Assembly (NCBI RefSeq): GCF_000688475.1
Contig: NZ_JIAN01000005.1
Location: 248,001 to 312,000 of the forward strand
Source: Cellulomonas sp. URHE0023
GTDB lineage: Bacteria; Actinomycetota; Actinomycetes; Actinomycetales; Cellulomonadaceae
Direction: 5' to 3'
Length of the DNA: 64,000 bases
The notes beneath the pieces were generated by a model that searched no databases, was not told the DNA's origin, and was given only the letters and a program-made list of their open reading frames with translations. Below are positions 26,401 through 36,421 of the stretch, piece by piece. The translations under genes were made by a program, and so were the position numbers. Numbering within the stretch: position 1 is the first letter of the stretch; each line of letters opens with the position of its first letter.

Positions 26401-27848
26401 GCGCGGCCGACCAGCTCGGCGACCGTTCCGGGCAGGGCCTCGGCGACCGCGGCCGCGGACACCGGGCCGCCGGGGTTGGCGCGATCGGCAGCCCGACCGT
26501 GCACCAGCGCGGCCGTCGCCGCGAGCGCCGCGACGACCGTCGCGTCCTCGTGGATCGCCTCGACCCGGGCAGCGAGCAGCGCGCCGAGCAGACCCGCGAG
26601 CACGTCCCCCGCACCGGCCGTCGCCAGCCACGGCGGTGCGTCCGCCTGTGCGTACGTGGCGCCGTGCGCACCGACCACGAGCGTCACCGGCCCCTTGAGC
26701 AGCACCGTCGCGCCCGTGAGCCGATGGGCCTGCCGCGCCCAGCGCAGCGGCTCGGCCTCGATGCCAGCGCGGTCGACGTCCTGGCCGCGGGCGACCAGCA
26801 GCGCGGCCAGCTCTCCGGCGTGCGGTGTCAGCACGGCGTGCGGGCCGACGCGCTCCGGCAGCAGCTCGAGCGCACCCGCGTCGATCACCGCCGGCTCGCC
26901 GCCGGTCAGCACGTGCTCGAGCGCGTACTGGATCCGGCGTCGCTGGCTCGCGTCGTCCGTCTGCACACCCGGCCCGAACACCCAGGCCTGGACTCGGCCG
27001 TTGCCGACGACGACCTCAGGGTTGGCCGCAACGACACGCTCGCCGACATCGCCCAGGTAGCGGACCATGCCGACGCCCGCTCGCAGGGCGGCGGTCGTCG
27101 CGAGGATCGCGGCCCCGGGGTACGCCCGGGACCCCGCGACGACACCCACGACCCCACGGGTGTACTTGTGCGCGTCGGCCGTCGGTACCGGCCACAGGCC
27201 GCCCACGTCGCTCGCCTCGAGCCGGGCGACTGCCGGGGACTCGTCCAGCGGGAGCCCGATGTCGACCACCACGACCCGACCCGCCCTGCGTGCGGCTGGC
27301 GGCAGCAGGAGGCCCGGCTTCGCGCCGCCGAACGTCACGGTGAGGTCAGCACCGAGCACGGTTCCCGTCGTGGTGCCGTCATCGACGCCGATGCCCGAGG
27401 GGACGTCCACCGCGACGACGAACGGGTCGCCCACCACCTCGTGGACGACCTCGGCAGCCCGACCACGCAACCCGCCGCCGTCCCCACCGATCCCGACGAG
27501 CCCGTCCAGCACGAGGTCGGCGGCGGCGGGTCGGTCGAGCACCCGCCCACCTGCCCGCAGCAACGCCACGAGCCCACCCTCGTGCACGCGCTCGCTCATC
27601 AGCACGGCCCGGACCTCGACCCCACGCCGCGCGAGCAGCGCCCCGGCGTACAGCGCGTCACCGCCGTTGTTGCCGGAACCAGCGAGGACCAGGACCCGCG
27701 CACCCCCGACCCTGCCGCGCAGCTCGCGGAGTGCGGTGCAGACGTGCACGTGCAGCGCGAACGCGGCCCGCTCCATGAGCGGCTGCCCGGCGGCCAGCAA
27801 CGGCGCCTCGGCGGCTCGGACCTGCGACGACGTCCACGACTCCAGCAC
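26397..27848 (-). CDS. nnr: Bifunctional NAD(P)HX epimerase / ADP-dependent dehydratase
   Basis: Repairs hydrated NAD(P)H. The 483-residue fusion joins an N-terminal YjeF_N epimerase (AGSGNNGGDALYAG, VDVPSGIGVDDG) to a C-terminal dehydratase of ribokinase-like fold (HKYTRGVVGVVAG, TPHAGELAALL, LLKGPVT, TAGAGDVLAGLLGALL). GTG at 27848 was chosen, beginning LESWTSSQVRAAEAPLL; the family start normally precedes this helix by only a few residues. It heads the kinase-alr-tsaE-tsaB-rimI run. Confidence 0.94.
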   Translation of the reverse strand: MLESWTSSQVRAAEAPLLAAGQPLMERAAFALHVHVCTALRELRGRVGGARVLVLAGSGNNGGDALYAGALLARRGVEVRAVLMSERVHEGGLVALLRAGGRVLDRPAAADLVLDGLVGIGGDGGGLRGRAAEVVHEVVGDPFVVAVDVPSGIGVDDGTTTGTVLGADLTVTFGGAKPGLLLPPAARRAGRVVVVDIGLPLDESPAVARLEASDVGGLWPVPTADAHKYTRGVVGVVAGSRAYPGAAILATTAALRAGVGMVRYLGDVGERVVAANPEVVVGNGRVQAWVFGPGVQTDDASQRRRIQYALEHVLTGGEPAVIDAGALELLPERVGPHAVLTPHAGELAALLVARGQDVDRAGIEAEPLRWARQAHRLTGATVLLKGPVTLVVGAHGATYAQADAPPWLATAGAGDVLAGLLGALLAARVEAIHEDATVVAALAATAALVHGRAADRANPGGPVSAAAVAEALPGTVAELVGRA

Positions 27849-27903
27849 GTGCCCATCCTGTCCGTTCCGCGCGGACGGTGCGAGCCGCGGGTAGCGTGCG
27901 GTC

Positions 27904-28890
27904 ATGCGCTTCGGACTCTTCATCCCCCAGGGCTGGCGGCAGGACCTCACGGGCATCGAGCCCCGCGACCACTGGCAGGTGATGAACGGCCTCGCCCAGC
28001 ATGCCGACGAGGGCGACGCGTATGAGTCGATCTGGGTGTACGACCACTTCCACTCGGTCCCCGAGCCGAACGGTGAGGCCGTGCACGAGGCGTGGAGCCT
28101 GATGAACGCGTTCGCCGCGTCGACCAGCCGCGTCCGCCTGGGCCAGATGTGCACGTGCATGGCCTACCGGAATCCCGCCTACCTGGCCAAGGTCGCCGCC
28201 ACCGCCGACGTGATCTCCGGTGGGCGCGTCGAGATGGGCATCGGCGCCGGCTGGTACGAGCACGAGTGGCGCGCGTACGGCTACGGCTTCCCGAGGGCCG
28301 GGGAGCGGATCGGCATGCTCGACGAGGGCGTGCAGATCTTCAAGCAGCTGTGGACCAACGGCACGGCGACCCTGGACGGTCGCTATTACCAGGTCGACGG
28401 CGCCCAGCTGGCTCCGCTCCCCCTGCAGGTCGACGGCCCGCCGCTGTGGATCGCCGGTGGCGGCGAGCAGAAGACCCTGCGCATCGCCGCCGAGCACGCG
28501 CAGTACACGAACTTCGACGGAACGCCTGAAGGCTTCGCGCACAAGTCCGACGTCCTGCGCGGGCACTGCGACGCCATCGGCCGGCCGTTCGACGAGATCA
28601 CACGCTCGGCCAACTACAACGTGGTCATCGGCGAGACGGAGGCGGACGTGGACGACCGCATCGCCTGGGCGGAGGAGCACCTATCGAACACGGTCCCGAC
28701 CCGTGCCGCGGACCAGGCCGAGGACCTGCGCAAGGGCCCGCTGGTGGGCACACCGGAGCAGATCGTCGAGAAGCTGCAGGCCCTGCGCGACCTCGGGCTC
28801 GGGTACGCGATCACGTACTTCCTCGAGGCCGCCTACGACCGCTCCGGCATCGAGCTGTTCGAGTCGCAGGTGATCCCGGCGCTGCGCTGA
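27904..28890 (+). CDS. LLM class F420-dependent oxidoreductase
   Basis: A 328-residue TIM-barrel flavin/F420 oxidoreductase: MRFGLFIPQGWRQDLTG at the start, SIWVYDHFHSVPEPNGE, then DVISGGRVEMGIGAGWYEHE, which is typical of F420-binding LLM proteins. PLWIAGGGEQKTLRIAAEHA is the C-terminal phosphate-binding motif. The substrate is unknown. It is divergent from nnr across 55 bp and convergent with acpS (5 bp between stops). Confidence 0.9.
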   Translation: MRFGLFIPQGWRQDLTGIEPRDHWQVMNGLAQHADEGDAYESIWVYDHFHSVPEPNGEAVHEAWSLMNAFAASTSRVRLGQMCTCMAYRNPAYLAKVAATADVISGGRVEMGIGAGWYEHEWRAYGYGFPRAGERIGMLDEGVQIFKQLWTNGTATLDGRYYQVDGAQLAPLPLQVDGPPLWIAGGGEQKTLRIAAEHAQYTNFDGTPEGFAHKSDVLRGHCDAIGRPFDEITRSANYNVVIGETEADVDDRIAWAEEHLSNTVPTRAADQAEDLRKGPLVGTPEQIVEKLQALRDLGLGYAITYFLEAAYDRSGIELFESQVIPALR

Positions 28891-28895
28891 GGCGG

Positions 28896-29249
28896 TCAGT
28901 CGCGCTCGGCGACGACCACCGCGGAGGCGATGCCCGCGTCGTGCGAGATCGACAGGTGGAACCTGTCGACCCCGGCCGCGGCCGCGGCAGCGGCGACCGT
29001 CCCGACCACCTCCACCACAGGCTGCGCGCCGGCGATGCGGCGCACGGTCGCGTCCTGCCAGCTCATACCCGGGGGCGCGCCGAGCGCCTTGGCGATCGCC
29101 TCCTTGGCGGCGAACCGCGCAGCCAGCGACGTCTCGGGCATCTCGCGCTCCTCAGGCGTGAAGAGGCGCGCGCGCAGGCCGGGGACGCGGTGCAGCGTCG
29201 CCACGAACCGGGCGACGTCGACGACGTCGATGCCGATCCCCACGATCAT
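28896..29249 (-). CDS. acpS: Holo-ACP synthase
   Basis: Transfers 4'-phosphopantetheine from CoA to the serine of acyl carrier protein. The 117-residue trimeric AcpS type has [18 protein letters not shown] at the N-terminus and the Mg-binding [12 protein letters not shown] motif, with the C-terminal [17 protein letters not shown]. It is 7 bp downstream of glmS on the same strand and probably cotranscribed. Confidence 0.96.
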   Translation of the reverse strand: MIVGIGIDVVDVARFVATLHRVPGLRARLFTPEEREMPETSLAARFAAKEAIAKALGAPPGMSWQDATVRRIAGAQPVVEVVGTVAAAAAAAGVDRFHLSISHDAGIASAVVVAERD

Positions 29250-29256
29250 GCGGGGG

Positions 29257-31113
29257 TCACTCGACCGTGACCGACTTCGCCAGGTTGCGCGGCTGGTCCA
29301 CGTCCAGGCCCTTGGCCGTGGCGAGCTCGCACGCGAAGACCTGCAGCGGCACGACGGCGAGGAGCGGGGCGAGCAGCGTGGGGGCCTGCGGCACGTAGAA
29401 GACCTCGTCCGCGTAGGGCCGCACCGCCTCGTCGCCGTCCTCGGCGATCACGAGGGTGCGGGCGCCACGGGCACGGATCTCCTGGATGTTCGAGACCACC
29501 TTCGAGTGCAGGGAGTCGCGTCCGCGTGGCGAGGGGACCACGACGAACACGGGCTGCCCCTCCTCGATCAGCGCGATAGGCCCGTGCTTGAGCTCGCCGG
29601 CGGCGAACCCCTCGGCGTGGATGTACGCGAGCTCCTTGAGCTTGAGCGCACCCTCCATCGCCACGGGGAAGCCGACGTGCCGGCCGAGGAAGAGCACCGA
29701 CGTCGTGTCCACCATCGACCGCGCGGTCTCGCGCACGCGGTCGGCGCGGTCCAGGACCTGCTGGATCTTGTCGGGCATGGCGCGCAGCTCGGTGAGGATC
29801 TCGGCGACCTCGTCGGCGTACTTGTTGCCGCGCAGCTGCGCGAGGTACAGACCCAGCAGGTACGTCGCGGTGATCTGCGCGAGGAACGCCTTGGTCGACG
29901 CGACGGCGATCTCCGGTCCGGCGTGCGTGTAGAGCACGGCGTCGGACTCGCGCGGGATGGTCGACCCGTGCGCGTTCACGATCGCGAGCACCTTGGCGCC
30001 CTGCTCACGCGCGTGGCGGGCGGCCATGAGCGTGTCCATGGTCTCGCCGGACTGTGACACCGCCACGACGAGCGTGCGCTCGTTGACCACGGGGTCGCGG
30101 TAGCGAAACTCGTGCGACAGCTCGACCTCGACGGGGATCCGGCACCAGTGCTCGATCGCGTACTTGGCGACGTGGCCGGCGTAGGCGGAGGTGCCGCACG
30201 CGATGACGACGATCTTGTCGATGGCACGCAGCACGGACTCGTCGATGCGCACCTCGTCGAGAACGAGGCGGCCGCGCGCGTCGGTCCGGCCCAGCAGGGT
30301 GTCCGCGACTGCCTGGGGCTGGTCGTGGATCTCCTTGTCCATGAACGAGCGGTAGCCGCCCTTCTCGGCGGCGGCGGCGTCCCAGTCGACGGTGTACCGG
30401 CGAGCGTCGGCAGGCAGCCCGTCGAAGCCGGTGACCGAGACGCTCCCGGGCGTGATCGTGACCACCTGGTCCTGGCCGAGCTCGAGCGCCTCGCGCGTGT
30501 GCGAGATGAAGGCCGCGACGTCGGAGCCGAGGAAGTTCTCGCCGTCGCCCAGACCGACCACGAGCGGCGAGTCGTGACGAGCACCGACGACGACGTCCGG
30601 CGCGTCCTCGTGGACAGCGAGCAGCGTGAACGTGCCGTGCAGGGTGCGAGCGACCTCGGTCATCGCGACGGTGAGGTCACCGGTCGTGGCGTACGCGCGG
30701 GCGATGAGCTGGGCCGCCACCTCCGTGTCGGTCTCCGACCGGAACACGATCCCCTGCCCGACGAGCTCCGCCTTGAGGGCCGCGAAGTTCTCGACGATGC
30801 CGTTGTGGATCACCGCGAGCTTTCCGGCGACGTGCGGGTGGGCGTTCACGTCGGTGGGGCCGCCGTGCGTCGCCCAGCGGGTGTGCCCGATCGCCGCGGT
30901 CGACGTCGGGAGGGGGTTCAGGTCCAGCTCCTCGACGAGGTTGGCCAGCTTGCCGGCCTTCTTGGCCGTCGCGAGCCGGCCGTCCGGGCTCACGAGCGCC
31001 ACACCAGCGGAGTCGTAGCCGCGGTACTCCAACCGCCTCAGGCCCTCCAGCACGACGTCCAACGGACGATCGCTGGCTACCTGGCTTCCGACGTACCCAA
31101 CGATTCCGCACAT
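29257..31113 (-). CDS. glmS: Glutamine-fructose-6-phosphate aminotransferase (isomerizing)
   Basis: Makes glucosamine-6-phosphate from fructose-6-phosphate and glutamine, the entry to amino-sugar and peptidoglycan synthesis. The 618-residue protein has the class II glutaminase nucleophile Cys2 ([10 protein letters not shown]), [31 protein letters not shown], two SIS domains ([28 protein letters not shown]), and the LAKSVTVE end. A strong GC hairpin sits directly before the start. GlmM, which uses its product, is encoded about 3 kb away. Confidence 0.97.
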   Translation of the reverse strand: MCGIVGYVGSQVASDRPLDVVLEGLRRLEYRGYDSAGVALVSPDGRLATAKKAGKLANLVEELDLNPLPTSTAAIGHTRWATHGGPTDVNAHPHVAGKLAVIHNGIVENFAALKAELVGQGIVFRSETDTEVAAQLIARAYATTGDLTVAMTEVARTLHGTFTLLAVHEDAPDVVVGARHDSPLVVGLGDGENFLGSDVAAFISHTREALELGQDQVVTITPGSVSVTGFDGLPADARRYTVDWDAAAAEKGGYRSFMDKEIHDQPQAVADTLLGRTDARGRLVLDEVRIDESVLRAIDKIVVIACGTSAYAGHVAKYAIEHWCRIPVEVELSHEFRYRDPVVNERTLVVAVSQSGETMDTLMAARHAREQGAKVLAIVNAHGSTIPRESDAVLYTHAGPEIAVASTKAFLAQITATYLLGLYLAQLRGNKYADEVAEILTELRAMPDKIQQVLDRADRVRETARSMVDTTSVLFLGRHVGFPVAMEGALKLKELAYIHAEGFAAGELKHGPIALIEEGQPVFVVVPSPRGRDSLHSKVVSNIQEIRARGARTLVIAEDGDEAVRPYADEVFYVPQAPTLLAPLLAVVPLQVFACELATAKGLDVDQPRNLAKSVTVE

Positions 31114-31126
31114 GGCCGGGAGTCTA

Positions 31127-31149
31127 CCGGGGCCCCTTCGGGGCCTCGG
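31127..31149. promoter_or_regulatory. GC-rich hairpin in the glmS leader
   Basis: CCGGGGCCCC-TTC-GGGGCCTCGG makes a 10-bp stem (one G-T pair) ending 13 bp before the glmS ATG. The gap between glmS and the divergent coaA is only 65 bp, so the hairpin lies in the 5' leader of glmS mRNA and could hide its initiation region. It is not a glmS ribozyme by any feature I can see. Confidence 0.45.
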
Positions 31150-31178
31150 TTGCCGGGGGACTCAGGCACAATCGTCCC

Positions 31179-32129
31179 GTGCCATCCTCGCTCAGCCTGG
31201 CCACACCCTTCGTCGATCTCGATCGTGGCGCCTGGGCGCGGCTCTCCGCATCGACCCCCCTCCCCCTGACGGACGCCGACGTCGAACGGCTCGCCGGCCT
31301 GGGGGACCCCATCGACCTGGCCGAGGTCGACGTCGTCTACCGACCGATCTCCCGGCTGCTGGACCTGCACATCGAGGCGACCCGCGGGCTGCACGCGGCA
31401 TCGAGCACGTTCCTGCGCGAGGACGTCGGCGGCACCCCGTTCGTGATCGGCGTGGCCGGGTCGGTCGCCGTGGGCAAGTCCACGACCGCGCGCGTGCTGC
31501 GCGAGCTGCTCGCGCGCTGGCCCGCGACGCCCCGCGTCCAGCTGATCACCACCGACGGCTTCCTCTACTCGAACGCCGAGCTGGCGCGACGAGGGCTCAT
31601 GGAGCGCAAGGGCTTCCCCGAGTCGTACGACCGGCGCGCGCTCCTGCGATTCGTCTCCCAGGTCAAGGCCGGCCGACCCGAGGTCACGGCGCCCGTCTAC
31701 GACCACCTGACCTACGACATCGTGCCGGGACGCGAGGTCGTGGTCAGCCGGCCGGACGTGCTCATCGTCGAAGGCCTCAACGTCCTGCAGCCGGCCCGCC
31801 CGTCGTCTGAGGGCCCGTCGAGCTTGGCCGTCAGCGACTTCTTCGACTTCTCGATCTACGTAGACGCCCGCACCAACGACGTCCGTCAGTGGTACGTCGA
31901 CCGGTTCCTGAGCCTGCGTGAGACCGCGTTCGCCCGGCCCGAGTCGTACTTCCACCGGTTCGCCGCTCTGAGCGACGCCGAGGCGGTCGAGCGGGCGGGG
32001 ACGATCTGGGACTCGATCAACGCGCCGAACCTCCTGCAGAACATCCTGCCGACCCGCAGCCGCGCCACCCTCGTCCTGACCAAGGGCCCGGACCACGCGG
32101 TCCAGCGCGTCCGGCTGCGCAAGCTCTAG
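31179..32129 (+). CDS. coaA: Pantothenate kinase (type I)
   Basis: Phosphorylates pantothenate, the first step of CoA synthesis. The 316-residue protein has Walker [39 protein letters not shown], and [21 protein letters not shown]; the [24 protein letters not shown] end is typical of type I CoaA. GTG start. Its TAG shares the bases CTAG with the convergent lipoprotein gene's TAG. Confidence 0.96.
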   Translation: MPSSLSLATPFVDLDRGAWARLSASTPLPLTDADVERLAGLGDPIDLAEVDVVYRPISRLLDLHIEATRGLHAASSTFLREDVGGTPFVIGVAGSVAVGKSTTARVLRELLARWPATPRVQLITTDGFLYSNAELARRGLMERKGFPESYDRRALLRFVSQVKAGRPEVTAPVYDHLTYDIVPGREVVVSRPDVLIVEGLNVLQPARPSSEGPSSLAVSDFFDFSIYVDARTNDVRQWYVDRFLSLRETAFARPESYFHRFAALSDAEAVERAGTIWDSINAPNLLQNILPTRSRATLVLTKGPDHAVQRVRLRKL

Positions 32130-32701
32130 GGCGTCTGCTGCACCGGGTACTTCTCGCTGTCCGTCTCCTGCAGCTCGGCGAGCGCCTCGGCCACCTCGGC
32201 GCTGGGCGCTCCGCACCGGTCCGTCGGCCACGTCGGGCGCAGGGCACGGCCGAGCGCGTCGACGAGCCAGAGTGCGGGCGCCTCGGCCTGCCCGGAGCTG
32301 CAGGTGCCCCCTCGCGGCTCCGACGGCTCCTGCAGGGCCGCGACGAGCGCAGCGAGGTCACCCTCCCGGTGGCTGGCGGTGAGGGCGAGCCACGTGCCCG
32401 ACGCGTTCTTCAGCGAGCCGTCGGCCGTGCACACCACGACGCTCACGGGGACGAAGCCGTCGGGCACGCTGCCCGGTTCTGCCGACGAGGAGGACGTGGG
32501 GCTGATCTCGGCGTCCTCGACCGATGCCGGGACCAGGCCGAGGTCGTGCAGGACCCCGGGCGCCATGCAGTCCGCGACCGGCGCCACCACCGCAGTGGGC
32601 GTCGGCGTCGGTGTCGGGTCACTCGGACCGGCACCGCAAGCCGTCAGGGCCATGAGCGTGGGCAGCGCGAGGAGGGTGATCCTCGCCCGCATGCCCATCA
32701 C
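32126..32701 (-). CDS. Putative lipoprotein of unknown function
   Basis: A 191-residue protein with a lipoprotein signal: positively charged [11 protein letters not shown], hydrophobic core, and lipobox LTAC-G with Cys22. A short Thr/Pro-rich spacer (PTPTPTPT) and a soluble domain with four further cysteines follow. I do not recognise the domain. Lipidation at Cys22 would anchor it to the outer face of the membrane. It overlaps the coaA end at CTAG. Confidence 0.75.
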   Translation of the reverse strand: MMGMRARITLLALPTLMALTACGAGPSDPTPTPTPTAVVAPVADCMAPGVLHDLGLVPASVEDAEISPTSSSSAEPGSVPDGFVPVSVVVCTADGSLKNASGTWLALTASHREGDLAALVAALQEPSEPRGGTCSSGQAEAPALWLVDALGRALRPTWPTDRCGAPSAEVAEALAELQETDSEKYPVQQTP

Positions 32702-32812
32702 ACCGGTCCCCCTCTCGGCCGCCGCCCATGCCGCGGCGCACCCCCACGGGTGTCGTACGAGATGGGAGTGCCAGCATCACCGTCGGCACCTGTCGAGAGT
32801 AACCGTTGTCAT

Positions 32813-32884
32813 GACCGGAATGACCGGAACGAGACCGGATCGTTAGGCCGCGGGACCGGATCGTGAGCGTCCCGTGACCGGATG
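32813..32884. repeat. Five GACCGGAWN short repeats
   Basis: GACCGGA recurs at 32813, 32822, 32833, 32854 and 32876, each followed by A or T. They span the DedA 3' end and the gap before the lipoprotein start. Spacing is irregular (9, 11, 21 and 22 bp). Function unknown; could be protein-binding sites or simple drift from slippage. Confidence 0.5.
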
Positions 32885-33541
32885 CACGGCCAACGGGACG
32901 ACCTCGGCCATCGGCAGCTCCGCCGCGGGTGTCGAAGCCTGGTCCGGCTCGTCCGAGCTGTGGGTCAGCTTGCGCAGGACCCAGTCGATGATGATGCCGA
33001 TCGCGATGCCGCCGACGACGCCGGCACCGACCGCGACGAGCATGTGGTCGCCGAGCCACGCCCCGGCCCCGATACCGATGAGCGCGGCGTAGGCCGACCA
33101 GGTGACTGCGGCGATCGCCGTGAGCCCGACGAACCGACGCCGCGGGTAGCCGACCGCACCGGCCGTCATGTTCACGGCGACCCGGCCGACCGGGATGTAG
33201 CGGGCGGCGATGATGAACGCGGCGCCCCGCTTGGCGAGGGCGTGCTCCGCCCAGTCGATCGCTGCCTGCCCACGGGCCGAGCTCAGGAGCCTCAGCTGCC
33301 GCACCTTGACCTTGGTGCCGATCTGGTAGGCGATCTGGTCACCGGTGAACGCACCCAGCGACGCGACGAGCATGATCAGCCAGATGTTGGGCTCACCGTT
33401 CGCGATCGCGAGCGCCGCCAGAGCGATCACCACGGACTCGCTCGGGATCGGTGGGAAGAACCCGTCGATCATGGCGAACAGGTAGAGGACGACGAAGATC
33501 CACGGGGAGCCCGCCAGGGCAAGTGCCCATGACTCGATCAC
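32843..33541 (-). CDS. DedA family membrane protein
   Basis: A 232-residue DedA/SNARE-associated (VTT) membrane protein. Members are proton-coupled lipid scramblases or flippases (UptA, PopT) for undecaprenyl phosphate or phospholipids. Visible: FPPIPSESVVIALAALA, GDQIAYQIGTK, FIIAARYIPVGRVAVNMTAG (the conserved R-P-x-x-R type motif) and GAGAWLGDH. The hydrophilic tail after about 190 is poorly conserved. GTG at 33541 follows a GGGGAGGGGGAG purine run. Role in cell-wall lipid carrier recycling fits nearby glm genes but is inferred. Confidence 0.9.
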   Translation of the reverse strand: MIESWALALAGSPWIFVVLYLFAMIDGFFPPIPSESVVIALAALAIANGEPNIWLIMLVASLGAFTGDQIAYQIGTKVKVRQLRLLSSARGQAAIDWAEHALAKRGAAFIIAARYIPVGRVAVNMTAGAVGYPRRRFVGLTAIAAVTWSAYAALIGIGAGAWLGDHMLVAVGAGVVGGIAIGIIIDWVLRKLTHSSDEPDQASTPAAELPMAEVVPLAVHPVTGRSRSGPAA

Positions 33542-33631
33542 CTGACTCCCCCTCCCCGGATGCCCGGCCACAGCAGGGGCCGGTTGTTCTTCTCAACGGT
33601 AGGTCGGACTGATCCGTGCCCGATATAGGGG

Positions 33632-33657
33632 AGACCCCCGGAACTACCCTGGGGTCT
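33632..33657. terminator. Possible hairpin after the deformylase gene
   Basis: AGACCCC (33632-33638) and GGGGTCT (33651-33657) pair with a 12-base loop, 18 bp downstream of the def stop on the minus strand. It lacks a T-tract, so termination is uncertain. Confidence 0.4.
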
Positions 33658-33675
33658 GCCTCCGCGGACCCTGAG

Positions 33676-34368
33676 TCAGTGGAGCGGGAACCCCAGGGCG
33701 TGGCTCGCCGCGTCGGGGCGGGGCTCCGACGCCCACCGGGCGCCGAAGCCGTCGGTCGTCGCGAGGGACCGCAGGTCAGCGCGGTCCAGGTAGAGCGTCC
33801 CGCCCAGGTGGTCGGTCTCGTGCTGGACGATCCGCGCGGACCAGCCCGTCACCAGCTCGTCGACCGGGGCGCCGCTCTCGTCGAGAGCAGTCAGGTGCAC
33901 CTGGCGGGCGCGCGCCACGACCGCGGTGTAGCCGACGACGCTCAAGCAGCCCTCGTAGAACGAGGCGAGCACCTCGGCGCCGGTGTCGTCCGGGACAGCC
34001 TCGTACGAGGGGTTGACCAGGACCCGGTAGGGCAACGGATCCCGTTCGCGCGTCCGAGCGTGCTCGTCGGACGACGTACCGGGGTCCTCCAGCACCGCGA
34101 TCGCGAGCGGCAGACCCAGCTGCGGTGCGGCCAGGCCGACGCCCGGAGCCGCGTGCATCGTGCGGCGCATGACGTCGAGCAGTGCCACGAGCTCGTCGTC
34201 GGCCAGCTGCGCGTCGTACTGCGTCGCCTCGGCCCGGAGCGCCGGGTGCCCTGCCTGCACGATGGGCGCCACGCCCTGCGCTGAGCGCCCGCCCGCATCG
34301 ATGATCCACAGCGCCGTGTCACGCAGGGCCCGGTCCCAGTCCGGCCCAGCGTGCACGGGAGCGCTCAC
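33676..34368 (-). CDS. def: Peptide deformylase
   Basis: Removes formyl from nascent N-terminal methionine. The three family motifs are present: GVGLAAPQLG, EGCLS (metal Cys) and QHETDHLGG (two metal His and catalytic Glu). At 230 residues it is longer than the usual 160-200, with about 30 extra N-terminal residues (start SAPVHAGPDWD) before the VAPIVQAGHPALR segment. GTG at 34368; the open frame upstream belongs to glmM shadow. Confidence 0.92.
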   Translation of the reverse strand: MSAPVHAGPDWDRALRDTALWIIDAGGRSAQGVAPIVQAGHPALRAEATQYDAQLADDELVALLDVMRRTMHAAPGVGLAAPQLGLPLAIAVLEDPGTSSDEHARTRERDPLPYRVLVNPSYEAVPDDTGAEVLASFYEGCLSVVGYTAVVARARQVHLTALDESGAPVDELVTGWSARIVQHETDHLGGTLYLDRADLRSLATTDGFGARWASEPRPDAASHALGFPLH

Positions 34369-34417
34369 GACGCCGTCCTGGGCGCGCCGCGGTTCGCGGC
34401 CCGGCGCTTCCACGCGG

Positions 34418-35767
34418 TCACAGCGCGAGCCGCGCCCGTACGACGTCCGCCAGGTCGTGCGCCACCCGGTCGGCCTCGGCCTGGGTCGCGGCCTCGACCA
34501 TGACGCGGACCAGGTTCTCCGTGCCCGACGGACGCAGCAGCACCCGGCCTGTGGACCCCAGACCCGCCTCGGCGATCCGCACCGCGTCGAGCAGCGGCCC
34601 GTCGGCGTCGGCGCGGTTCTTGTCCACGCCGGGCACGTTGACCAGGGTCTGCGGCAGCCGGCGGACGACTCCGGCGAGCTTCGCGATGGGCTCTCCGGTG
34701 GCCGCCACGCGCGCCGCAAGCTGCAGAGCGGTCAGCACCCCGTCCCCGGTCGTCGCGTGCGCGGCCATGATGATGTGCCCGGACTGCTCACCACCGAGCG
34801 CGTACCCGCCCGCGCGCATCGCCTCGAGGACGTAGCGGTCGCCGACCGCGGTGTGGATCGTCGCGATGCCGGCCTCGGTCATGGCGATCTTCAGCCCGAG
34901 GTTGCTCATCACGGTGGTGACGAGCGTGTTGTCCACCAGGTCCCCCCGGTCTCGCATGGACAGCGCCAGGATCCCCATGATCTGGTCGCCGTCCACGAGC
35001 ACGCCCGACGCGTCCACGGCCAGGCACCGGTCCGCGTCCCCGTCGAACGCGACGCCGAGGTCCGCGCCGGACGCGACGACCGCCGCCTGGAGCTGCTCAG
35101 GGTGCGTGGAGCCGCACTTCTCGTTGATGTTGCGGCCGTCGGGAGACGCGTTGATGACGACCACGTCGGCCCCTGCGGCCCGCAGCGCGACCGGACCGAC
35201 GTCGCTCGCGGCACCGTTGGCACAGTCGACGGCGATGCGCAGACCGGTGAGCGGGGCGTCGATGGTGCCGACGAGGTGCTCGACGTACTGCTCGCCGGCG
35301 CTACCCGTGTCGACGCGGATGCGTCCGACGTCGCCGCCGATGGGCCGGTCCCAGGTCTCGCCCATGCGCGCCTCGATGGCCGCCTCGAGCTCGTCGTCCA
35401 GCTTGTGTCCTCCGTGCGCGAGGAACTTGATGCCGTTGTCCGGCATCGGGTTGTGCGAGGCCGAGAGGACCACGCCGATGTCGACGCCCAGAGCAGCGGT
35501 CAGGAACGCGACCGCGGGGGTGGGCAGCACGCCGACGTTGTTGACGTCGACCCCGGCCGACGCGAGACCCGCGGACACGGCAGCCGCGAGGAACTCTCCC
35601 GATGCTCGGGAGTCACGACCGACGATCGCACGCGGTCGGTGCCCCTCGAACTGGCCCAACGAACCCAGGACGTGCGCAGCGGCGACGGACAGGTCGAGCG
35701 CCAGCTCCGCGGTGACATCCCGGTTGGCGAGCCCACGCACGCCGTCAGTACCGAACAGTTGTCCCAT
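34418..35767 (-). CDS. glmM: Phosphoglucosamine mutase
   Basis: Converts glucosamine-6-phosphate to glucosamine-1-phosphate for UDP-GlcNAc. The 449-residue alpha-D-phosphohexomutase has [11 protein letters not shown] at the start, the phosphoserine loop [15 protein letters not shown], the metal loop [11 protein letters not shown], sugar-binding GGEQSGHII, and the phosphate-binding [11 protein letters not shown]. The deformylase gene follows 49 bp downstream. Confidence 0.97.
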   Translation of the reverse strand: MGQLFGTDGVRGLANRDVTAELALDLSVAAAHVLGSLGQFEGHRPRAIVGRDSRASGEFLAAAVSAGLASAGVDVNNVGVLPTPAVAFLTAALGVDIGVVLSASHNPMPDNGIKFLAHGGHKLDDELEAAIEARMGETWDRPIGGDVGRIRVDTGSAGEQYVEHLVGTIDAPLTGLRIAVDCANGAASDVGPVALRAAGADVVVINASPDGRNINEKCGSTHPEQLQAAVVASGADLGVAFDGDADRCLAVDASGVLVDGDQIMGILALSMRDRGDLVDNTLVTTVMSNLGLKIAMTEAGIATIHTAVGDRYVLEAMRAGGYALGGEQSGHIIMAAHATTGDGVLTALQLAARVAATGEPIAKLAGVVRRLPQTLVNVPGVDKNRADADGPLLDAVRIAEAGLGSTGRVLLRPSGTENLVRVMVEAATQAEADRVAHDLADVVRARLAL

Positions 35768-35843
35768 GGTGGTCAGACTCCTTCGTCGTCACGAGATCCG
35801 CGGTACACCGCGCTCGCTCCCCCGTTGATGGTCGCAGACATGC

Positions 35844-35881
35844 CGATGGCCCCGTCGGTCGTGAGACCGGCGAGGCCATCG
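35844..35881. terminator. Terminator downstream of rpsI
   Basis: CGATGGCC-CCGT-CGGTC, GTGA loop, and its complement form a 17-bp stem with one mismatch and one G-T pair, 17 bp beyond the rpsI stop and before the glmM start. Confidence 0.85.
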
Positions 35882-35897
35882 GGCCGAAGTGCTGGGA

Positions 35898-36386
35898 TCA
35901 GCGCTTCGAGTACTGCGGAGCCTTGCGGGCCTTCTTGAGACCAGCCTTCTTGCGCTCGACGACGCGGGCGTCGCGAGTCAGGAAGCCGGCCTTCTTCAGC
36001 GCCGGACGGTTGTGCTCCTCGTCGATCGCGTTCAGCGCACGGGCGATGCCCAGACGCAGCGCGCCGGCCTGGCCGCTCACGCCACCACCGGTGATGCGGG
36101 CGACGACGTCGAAGCGACCCTCGACGTCGACCAGCTTGAACGGGGAGTTGACGAGCTGCTGGTGCACCTTGTTCGGGAAGTAGTCCTCGAGCGTGCGCCC
36201 GTTGATCTTCCACTGGCCGGTGCCGGGGACGATGCGCACGCGGGCGATCGCCTCCTTGCGGCGACCCAGCGCGTTGGCGGGTGCCACATTGCTCAGGCCA
36301 CGACCCGTCGGTGCGGCCGTCTCGGAGGTGTAGCTGGTGGGGGTGTCATCGCCCTCGAGGTCGATGTCGACCGTGGTCTCTGCCAC
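35898..36386 (-). CDS. rpsI: 30S ribosomal protein S9
   Basis: A 162-residue S9. The core ([17 protein letters not shown] onward) begins about residue 41 and ends in the invariant KAPQYSKR, whose tail reaches the P-site tRNA. The N-terminal 40-residue extension is acidic ([12 protein letters not shown]) and unusual for S9 (typically about 130 residues). It follows rplM by 35 bp. Confidence 0.97.
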   Translation of the reverse strand: MAETTVDIDLEGDDTPTSYTSETAAPTGRGLSNVAPANALGRRKEAIARVRIVPGTGQWKINGRTLEDYFPNKVHQQLVNSPFKLVDVEGRFDVVARITGGGVSGQAGALRLGIARALNAIDEEHNRPALKKAGFLTRDARVVERKKAGLKKARKAPQYSKR

Positions 36387-36421
36387 TGGTTTCCTCGCGT
36401 CCTTGTTCTGTGCTCAGCGGC

